Assembly (NCBI GenBank): GCA_000469685.2
Contig: LS997563.1
Location: forward strand, 27,640,897-27,704,896
Source of the DNA: Haemonchus contortus
Lineage: Eukaryota; Nematoda; Chromadorea; Rhabditida; Trichostrongylidae
Direction: 5' to 3'
DNA: 64,000 nt
In this document: piece after piece, positions 56,701-64,000 of the stretch
Numbering within the stretch: the first letter of the stretch is position 1
Layout: every line of letters begins with the position of its first letter
Made by a program: the position numbers and the translations under genes
The notes under the pieces: model-generated
Told to the model about the DNA's origin: nothing
Database searches by the model: none
Seen by the model: the letters and a program-made list of their open reading frames with translations, nothing else

Positions 56701-58417
56701 ACGTTTTCCCTTTAGTCTGAGGCATGGAGCCGTTCCATCCAAAAGACTATTATGCTGAAACAAGTTCACCGTCAAGATGACGCACACTTCGTGAAAGTTT
56801 TGCAGGAAATCCGTGTTGGAAAGTGAGTTTCCCTGCTTTCTCCACTTGGTTATGCTTTTATTCGGGTTTCGTTTCAGATGTAGTGATGACGTGTGCACAG
56901 CGCTATCTGGGACCAAAAGCAACGATTTCTCGGTCGATGGATTAGTCCCTACAAGACTCTGCACGCATACTTCAGATGCGCTAGCTGTGAATACTCGATG
57001 TCTTGAGGAGCTCGAAGGTACGAACATCCTTTATTCTGCTTATCGTTAGCTACACATTTCTCTTTCCAGGGTCGTGTAAGGTCTTTGAAGCAGAGGATAG
57101 CCAGTTCATTCCAGAGTCCCTTCGAGGCACCGTTGCGAAAAGACTGGTTCTGAAAGTTAACACTCAGGTCTTTTTTCATTTCAAATTGTCACCCTCCCTC
57201 TAATAATTGGATTTAAAGGGAGAATTTATGATTGGAGCTCATGAACGTATGTTTTCTGTGCACTCCAGAGTAGAGATAGGTTAAAAGGTCACAAGAGTAG
57301 CTTCCCTCCTGAATCATTCTTCCATGCGCAGTGGTAATGGAACATAGCGACGACTTTTCATGAAAGTCGCCTCCAAAAACTTTTGTGGTTCACTCTGGAC
57401 TTTCCAAGCTTGCATAGACGTTGAATAGTGTAGAAATGAGGGTGGAAATGTAGAATTTCCATACCTAAACATCCACATAAATGTATCCGTGCCTATTGAC
57501 CTCTTACAGCACTTTTTTACTGTTTCTCTAGTCACTCAGTATCAGGTGTACATGACATTATTCCACATCCACCGGTTGACCTACTAGTTCTCCATAGGTT
57601 CTCACTATTCGCGTTCTAGCAACGAAATACAATTTTGAGATTCTCAGTCAATCTACAGATCATATAGCCTAAAACAAACTGAACTACCGTTTGTTCAGGT
57701 GATGTTAATGAAAAACTTGGATCTCACACGAGGGCTTTCAAACGGTTCCCGAGGAGTGGTCACAAAGTTTTCGAAAAGAGGATTTCCACTAGTTAGATTC
57801 TATTCAGCACACGAAGAGATCGAGGTTCGAATGCTTTACTTTTTTTCCTTGAGTTTGGGGTTTCTATGCACAAGCTTCCTCAGGTGACTCCCATTCGCTT
57901 TGCTGTTCGTGTACCTGGTAATGATGAACCGGCATGCCGACGTCAGTTGCCACTTCAGTTAGCATGGGCCATTTCAATCCACAAATCGCAAGGACTCACT
58001 CTTGATGCAGTAGAAGTGAGCCTCGAAAGGTGCAGTTTCACTGATCTTCGATCGTATTCCTCTGCTATGATTATCCCTATCCACGATATCTCAACAGCAC
58101 TGATTGACAGCTACTGCATTTTCGGCTTTAATCACATACTTTCATTTTTCAGAGTATTTGCCGAGGGACAGTCATATGTAGCGCTCTCTAGAGCACGTAG
58201 TCTCTCTTCACTTCGAGTGATCGCTTTTGATGCCTCTGTTATTAGAGCGAACAAAAACGTTATCAGGTTAGTTATTATTTCCGAAAATTTCCTTCCTCGT
58301 TTCAAATGATATTACTTTTACTGCTCGTACAGATATTATGACTCAATCAAGGAGATTGCTGACGCTGAAGCTGAAGAAGAGGATTTTATAGTACGAAAGC
58401 GCCGCAAGCTGTTCTAG
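53787..58417 (+). CDS. pif-1: ATP-dependent DNA helicase PIF1
   Basis: Fifteen exons: 53787-53938, 54004-54138, 54786-54929, 55046-55126, 55188-55287, 55347-55533, 55863-56059, 56515-56637, 56716-56822, 56878-57017, 57070-57167, 57699-57824, 57884-58029, 58153-58266 and 58333-58417 (TAG). All join in phase into 644 residues, close to animal PIF1 (about 640). The N-terminal 140 residues match the animal PIF1 N-terminal region ([38 protein letters not shown]). SF1B motifs are intact: Walker A GSAGTGKS (238-245), DEIS (317-320), GDFLQLPP (353-360), HKSQG (563-567) and YVALSRARS (587-595). The C-terminus is acidic then basic (RKRRKLF), a possible nuclear signal. PIF1 is a 5'-3' helicase acting on G-quadruplexes, stalled forks and telomeres, with a mitochondrial role in some species. 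The acceptor before exon 8 reads TTTTCG instead of TTTTCAG. Confidence 0.95.
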
Positions 58418-59097
58418 GAATTTTGGAGCTCAATACCATTGCCTTTCCGTAATTATGTATCGCTGATTGTTTACATGTAGGCTAAATTCAATCAAAATAG
58501 AACTTTATCTGATCTCTCTCTGTCTGAACTTCTTTATTGTATGTTAGCGTGGTACTAGTGGGCACGCTTGTAGGAGTAGATCAAGCTCCTCAAAAAACCA
58601 AAGCGAATATACTAGAAAAATCTCAAGATTTCCATGTGATTCCAATGTAATGCATGCGATGTAAGCTGTATCCCAAGCAGGTTGCTAGGGGCAGAATTCA
58701 GAGCATTTTTTGTCTTTTTCATTTTTTCGCGTAGGTATCAATTAAAAGCTGGTATCGTTACAGTCCTTCCACGTTCAATGTGAATGAGATACTAATCAAA
58801 TTGTCTTTCTGGAGCTAAATGCGCTTCAGATTTTCTTGCTTAAATCATCTTAAAGCATGAGAATGGTATTTATTGAATATCAAGACCTCATTGAATCTTG
58901 CATTCCTTTTCCTATTTATTGCATGATACATGTTTCCTCAATGTTGGTATGCTTGTATATCGATGATCTTTGTAAATAGTTTTTACATACATCGAGTGTT
59001 TCTGCAAAGTGTTATGTGTCACACAGGTTTTTGATCGAATACTCTTGCAGAGGTTGAAGTTAGCATTGAGAATTTCGTTTAAAGCAAGTTTAGTGTA

Positions 59098-62000
59098 ATG
59101 ATGAAAAGGAATTACATGTGCGTGAATTGCATGGAGCCATCTACTTCACTTTATCAGAGGTATTCGGAAGGTGTCATTCGATTATCGAACTGTGTACGTT
59201 TTCATGATGATTATATAGGAAAACAATTTATTTCGTTCATGACCGAAATCTTACAACTTTTGGTGATCCGGAAGTGGTGGGTAGACCTCACCTCAACGAT
59301 AGCCGCTGAACACTTTGATGGTGCGCTGAAGAGAAATTAACTATTAAAGTCATTCCGGACAGTTCATACCATGCTTTGAATAGCAGTAGCCTAACCATAG
59401 TACAGAAATTGTACCATCAAAATGTGGAATTAATGAATTGGTTGGACAGACGTTATTAGCGATTTGGTTACTAGTGATCATTTCATCGAAGTCCCCATGA
59501 ACTCGACATGGCAAATCACTGTTGAATTCTGTTTTCTTGCAAAATAGAAAAGAGTTTTTATTTCAGAAAAAATGTGGCGAAGTAGTCGACAAGTATGTTG
59601 AGTACGATACTATGCTGGTGGTCATAGACCTCATCATTCACAACATCTCAGCATATCGTCATCTTTTATATAATATGAAAATTCAGGTGATTAACAGTTT
59701 TATTTCTAATATTGAAAGTCTTCAATCATCCTCTCTGAAAATTACTCCGTGCTCTAGAAAAAGTCAAGTTGTCCAGTAGGGTTCTTCTACTGGCAGAACA
59801 CTTACCGTTCTTTTCGTAACATTAATATCTGTTAGCTTTTTCTAATCATTCCAACATTCTCTGCATAATGCGATGAAGGTTCCAGCAGTGTGATTCTGCA
59901 CTGTGCACGGTTCAATTCCCATATGAGAACTCCGAATCCCTGAATTCAGCTACATGAGCGTAGGTAGCTTTCTACGACCGCAAACAAAACAAGAACGATC
60001 CCAACTTCTTACACCAATCCCACCATGATTTTACTGGGAATGAGATGTTGTTGGCCTCTCCGAACATGCTCACAATAATGCGGCTTGGCCAAATGGTCAC
60101 ATTTGTGTGATTGCGGCGTTGATTCATCACTTTGCACGTTCAGAGTAGAGCGTTCAGCGTTGAACGCGCCGTTGATTGTAGGCCGAGTTAACGTCCGCGT
60201 CGCCATTGACGGCTTTGCGTTGGAGCATATTACTTTAAAATAGAGCTGTGTACAGCTCATCCATGACGATATACAATACTTTCGTCACTTTACAGCATAG
60301 TAGTCAAAGAAGAAAATAGAAAATCCATATACAAAAAAGTCGACAAAAGTGAGCGCAACCAATATAAGCCCGATGAGGAACCTATTCGCCGCCAGTGGCA
60401 ATCGACGTTCGGCGTTGTAAACAGACTGCGCGCTCAACGCTCAATGCTCTACTCTGGGGAATGCCACTCATGGTCACCGTATTCTGATATCACGAGAGCA
60501 CGACCCGAAATTTACCTTTGCGTGCTCCGCTCCGTGAGAATCAGGCCTAATTTCACCACCGGGCCGAATTCGACATTGATCATGAGGCGCGAATTTACAG
60601 TAAAGCGAGCTCAGCTCGATCAGCTCTGTCTGCTCGGGGAACGCCGGCCAAGTGATCGAGCTGAGTCCGCTTTATCTTAAAGTTACATCTACAGCAACAG
60701 TGTCTACTGGGAACGAACAGACAATGCGCAAAATTCCTCTACCACATTAATCATAGTCGACGACGTGCAACCTTGGCCACCTATCTGGTGTGTAATCTGA
60801 TGCGAGCGTAGGGTACGCGGAGGTCAAAACACAGTCATTCTCCCATGGCTCCTACGGGTCGTTTGAAGAGCAGTGAAGCCCTCGCTAATTTTCCTCTAAT
60901 TCAGAATGGCATCAGTATTTGCCCCTCGTAGTCTGTAACAGAAATCAGCAAAAATGAATAGAACTGGGGTGTGGTGCAGTAGAAACGAAATTGTCGCGTC
61001 GCTGCGAGAGGGACGCGACAATTCCGCAAAACTGTTATCTATTGGGAAATTTAAAGAACTGGAGAGGAATGGAAATCTTGTCAATCGGATTTTCTAAACT
61101 CAGAAAGAGTGGAACCGACAAAGCTACAGGAAAGGCATTTATGCTATTCGTTCAATTGACAATAAAATTAGGTGCTGCTCGATGTGACGGAACATCAGTG
61201 CCACTTTATGGCTGTTTTGTTTGCCAAGTCCGCTTAATTCTTCATTTTTGACGAAGTAAATAGTAAGCATAATAAAGAAAGGATCAATAACTCGAAAATG
61301 TAGTATTGTTCTTGAAAAGGAGCACATTCAATAAACGCATTACGTAGCTGTAATTTTTTAACGTCTTCTTCGTTACTTTCACTTTCATTCAAAAATTCGT
61401 TATAGTGTAGGTATCACTGGAACTCTGAATTATAACTGCAGTCTTTGCCACATGATATAGTATAATCATTGCCGTTTTTTGCAAGTACCATTGAATACTG
61501 GTTCTGACATAGTATATTTATGACGCGATGTCATTTTCTATTGCCATTTTCAGAGTCATTTTCGCTTGGCGGTGATATTCTTATTCTGCGATGCATATGA
61601 CAAGTGGATTTCGGGTCGAACAGGTGTATACAACATATACGACTTGGAATGGATGTAAGACCTCAATTTTACTCAACAATTTGACAAACGCTACTTTAAC
61701 CCCATTGTTAAAGATTCTACAAAAGCCTTCTACAAAGCAGTATTGAGATGGGTACATATGTTGGATTAATCGTACTCTGTGAAGTGGTTTTTCATTCTCA
61801 TCGCTTGGAACGAATAGCGGCAGTAACAAAAGGGACAATTATAGGCTATTATGGTGAGCTCAATACCTTTTTGATGTTCTCGATAGAAGTAGGGAATTGC
61901 CTTTTTATTGGCTCCCTATACTTCCGGTCGGAACGTGGATGACAAACGAAATGTATTCATCATATAAGCTTTCCTTCCCACAAGGAGGGATTCATTACGA

Positions 62001-62323
62001 TGAACAACTTTGGCAAAAGGCACATATTCGGGAGGAGATGAGGAGTAGTGCCAAATGGCTATACTACCATACCTAAGAGGGAGCAAATCCTGCTTGTATC
62101 CATACCATACCAGCCAACTTCCTATCTTCGGGGTCGGTCAACTGAAGCCACCCGCTTGCGTCAGCTGGGCGTTGAATCATAACTTTCGAGTACAATCACT
62201 TAGGCACTGTTTTAGGCAACGTCGCGGTGGTGTTCTCCATCATATTCAGGCTGAGTAACGAATTCTCATACAGATTCGTTACGCAATTTTTCATCTTCAT
62301 CTCACATTTTCAAGTACAGCGAA
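59098..62323 (+). CDS. arv1: ARV1-type lipid-homeostasis membrane protein (3' end open)
   Basis: Exons 59098-59193, 59567-59686, 61554-61654, 61726-61853 and 62204-about 62323 join in phase to at least 188 residues; a terminal exon is probably missing (family about 200-320). It starts MMKRNYMCVNCMEPSTSLYQ, and the zinc-binding ARV1 homology domain has CVNC and CKKC pairs followed by VDKYVEYDTMLVVIDLIIHN and YRHLLYN. Next come FCDAYDKW and YDLEWILLQSSIEMGTYVGL, the conserved start of the membrane part, with later hydrophobic segments (GNVAVVFSIIF; FVTQFFIFISHF). ARV1 sits in the ER membrane and supports sterol transport and GPI-anchor synthesis. A TTGCAG at 59045-59050 could be the trans-splice acceptor. 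Intron 2 (1.87 kb) carries a TIR element and a hairpin. The frame continues to a stop at 62481 if the last donor is not used. Confidence 0.8.
60140..60460. mobile_element. TIR element in arv1 intron
   Basis: The first about 70 bp (CAGAGTAGAGCGTTCAGCGT...CGTCGCCATTG) is an imperfect inverted repeat of the last 70 bp (CAGTGGCAATCGACG...AATGCTCTACTCTG). Total length is about 320 bp with no coding capacity. I could not identify a clear target duplication. Confidence 0.7.
60601..60674. repeat. Compact hairpin (22-bp stem, 30-nt loop)
   Basis: TAAAGCGAGCTCAGCTCGATCA (60601-60622) pairs with 60653-60674 with two adjacent mismatches. The 30-nt loop is GC-rich. It lies in arv1 intron 2. The arms resemble a miRNA precursor in size, but could equally be a tiny foldback transposon relic. 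Confidence 0.85.
60965..61024 (-). repeat. Dispersed repeat family B, 3' fragment
   Basis: GGGGTGTGGTGCAGTAGAAACGAAATT and GTCGCGTCGCTGCGAGAGGGACG match the minus strand of the family B end. Truncated; intronic in arv1. Confidence 0.6.
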
Positions 62324-62329
62324 GTGAGT

Positions 62330-63365
62330 CTTCAGAAATATTCCATGGAAGGCTCACTTTGCTCACCGACAAGGTTTTCAGCGCTCTACCCGAAACTTCC
62401 TGCAGCAGTCAACTTTACGATAGTAACGTGTGGCGTTGTCGCTTCTATGGCATCCGGATTCCTTTGTCGACACCTCCTTGAGTATTGACATATCGAACTG
62501 GTCCTTCCAATTTATTACATGTCCTTACGGAACATGTGAAAGAAAATAAAATGAAAACAAATAAACACATTCAAACATGTACCTAGAACGTGATTATAAA
62601 CCCTTGAATTGGTCCTTGAATCGTTGACTTTCATTATGCGTATTGTTTGCATTATATGTTTGCGTAAATTATAAATATTAATGCGGGTATAATCGTGTCT
62701 GCGACTGTCATGCTACTTTTTTTTTATTGGAGCGTTCCTCTCTGAGTGAAAAAAGGATTGTTCGGGAACAACTTTGACTTACATAACATGGTTTTTGCAA
62801 TGAATGCTTTTCACTGATGAAATGGGGACGAGCTGTACCGATACTATTGAACTTTTTTTGTCTGTTGTTGGGATGAAGGACGAAAATTCGAGCCTTTCTA
62901 TGGAACTTGGACTAATATATTTTTGAGACTTCCAAATTTTCGGGACTATCGACTCTAAAAAGACAGGATCAGAAGGACAATAGGATGTTAGATACAACTG
63001 CGATTAACGGATACTGTACTAATCAAATACCCCTTCTCTCAGAGCCTGAAATAATTTCGATAGAACGTGAAAAAATTTCGATAGAACTTTTGTCCATTTC
63101 CAGCGTTATTGCAATGATTGCAGACAATGAAACGATATAAGAAAGAATAATGTACTTGGTTTGAACGATTATTAGTTTTTGAAATTTTATTTCGGAAATG
63201 TAGTGATTTCCGAGAAGTTCAATTATTCTGAAAGAGTAGGAGAGGGAGGGGTTGAAATCAGGGAATGCTTGATGCTTGAGATATTTCCGTGGAGATTATT
63301 TTGACGTAACAAATAGATCTGATCTGATTGATAGGCAAATGTCAGTCAAACATATTGGCAAACAG
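62330..63365. other. 3' region of arv1; no further gene recognised
   Basis: It may contain the missing terminal arv1 exon and 3' UTR. Sequence is AT-rich from 62500 on. Nothing else is supported. Confidence 0.35.
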
Positions 63366-63369
63366 ATGA

Positions 63370-63471
63370 ATGGCACAGAGGGAGAGAGATCAAGAGACGG
63401 GCAACAAAATGCGAAACACCAAATTACGTGATCTTCTGAACGTTTTAAGTCCAAAAAGAATTTTTGTGTTA
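63370..63471 (+). CDS. Possible first exon of a gene at the right edge
   Basis: ATG at 63370 opens 34 codons, starting MAQRERDQETGN and ending SPKRIFVL, up to a good donor (TTA|GTAAGATCC). No partner exon is found before 64000. Weakly supported; composition is charged and plausible, but short. Confidence 0.25.
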
Positions 63472-63474
63472 GTA

Positions 63475-64000
63475 AGATCCAAATTCCATCATATGCTCAT
63501 CTATTTTGTATGTCGCATATGGTCGAGTGGCGTCAATCGTGATAAATTGAGACACCAACATCCGAGTGTACGACCCAATGATCGATTTGAACAACAAATC
63601 ATCTCTATAAAGTCCACCCCCCACAGGACAGACAAGTTGTGGTTTTGCAAAGTTTCAAATTTTCATCAGTCCTAAGAGCATGATGGATCTTATTGTTCCT
63701 CTGCATATTTCTTTTCTGTTTTTGGATTACCAACATTAGTTTAGTAACTATCCACTTTCAGCCCTAAAAACGCCGTAGAAGACTAGTATTATGATTGAGA
63801 ATTACTTTGTTACATTAAGACATCTGTTATAATATCGAAGAAACGAATAGGATTAATGAATATTACATTTAGTATAATATTAGATCGTCATGCGTGCAGT
63901 GCCTTGCAATGTCAGTTATTCTTCGGGAGGTAATACCCCATAAGTCAAAAGACTAGTAATCTCTGAATAATGCCATCTGTTAAAAGATAGAAAGCTTTGA
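63475..64000. other. Right edge, no gene recognised
   Basis: AT-rich, with no phase-matched exon. Confidence 0.35.

Noticed and set aside
61624..61659. 36-nt intron in arv1
   Set aside because: A longer exon to 61654 with donor AT|GTAAGA joins 61726 in phase and restores the conserved YDLEW motif.

Overview
This window is animal nuclear DNA, most probably from a clade V (strongylid, hookworm-like) nematode. The reasons are: coding exons of 20-570 bp separated by introns with GTAAG/GTGAG donors and TTTTCAG acceptors; 3' splice sites immediately upstream of start codons, as in spliced-leader trans-splicing; a nematode-style PDZ-repeat gene; and abundant short nonautonomous transposons. There are no operons of bacterial type and no rRNA, CRISPR or intact tRNA genes. 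The species is an inference. I rebuilt gene models by hand from reading frame, splice signals and phase agreement between neighbouring exons. No transcript data were available, so exon borders are predictions.

Layout, all genes on the + strand. 1-6.4 kb: gene-poor and rich in foldback elements. 6.5-10.9 kb: a C2H2-like zinc-finger gene with degenerate fingers, partly resolved. 11-26 kb: mostly repeats (a TIR element with a 10-bp target duplication, foldback elements, a tRNA-derived SINE, a 270-bp pyrimidine tract), plus two orphan coding-like segments (12.5 kb on the minus strand, 15.5 kb on the plus strand). 26.2-30.0 kb: a well-resolved multi-finger C2H2 gene. 32.5-38.3 kb: a gene with tandem divergent PDZ domains. 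38.4-39.9 kb: repeats. 40.96-41.66 kb: Sm protein F (snr-5/SNRPF). 42.2-47.3 kb: a large gene with a Zc3h12a/NYN ribonuclease-like domain, resembling the RNAi nucleases of the RDE-8/NYN group. 47.4-53.8 kb: repeats. 53.8-58.4 kb: complete PIF1 DNA helicase (pif-1), 15 exons and 644 residues. 59.1-62.3+ kb: ARV1-type lipid-homeostasis membrane protein. The right edge may hold the first exon of another gene.

The genes do not form one pathway. They are housekeeping functions (splicing snRNP core, genome-maintenance helicase, sterol/GPI handling) beside regulatory ones (zinc-finger proteins, a putative small-RNA-pathway nuclease). snr-5 and the NYN gene are close enough to be co-transcribed as a nematode operon. 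The points most worth a second look are a likely GC-AG intron in the NYN gene, a pif-1 intron whose acceptor reads TTTTCG instead of TTTTCAG, loss of an expected acidic residue in the NYN domain, several uncatalogued-looking foldback and TIR elements, and a compact 74-nt hairpin inside the ARV1 intron.
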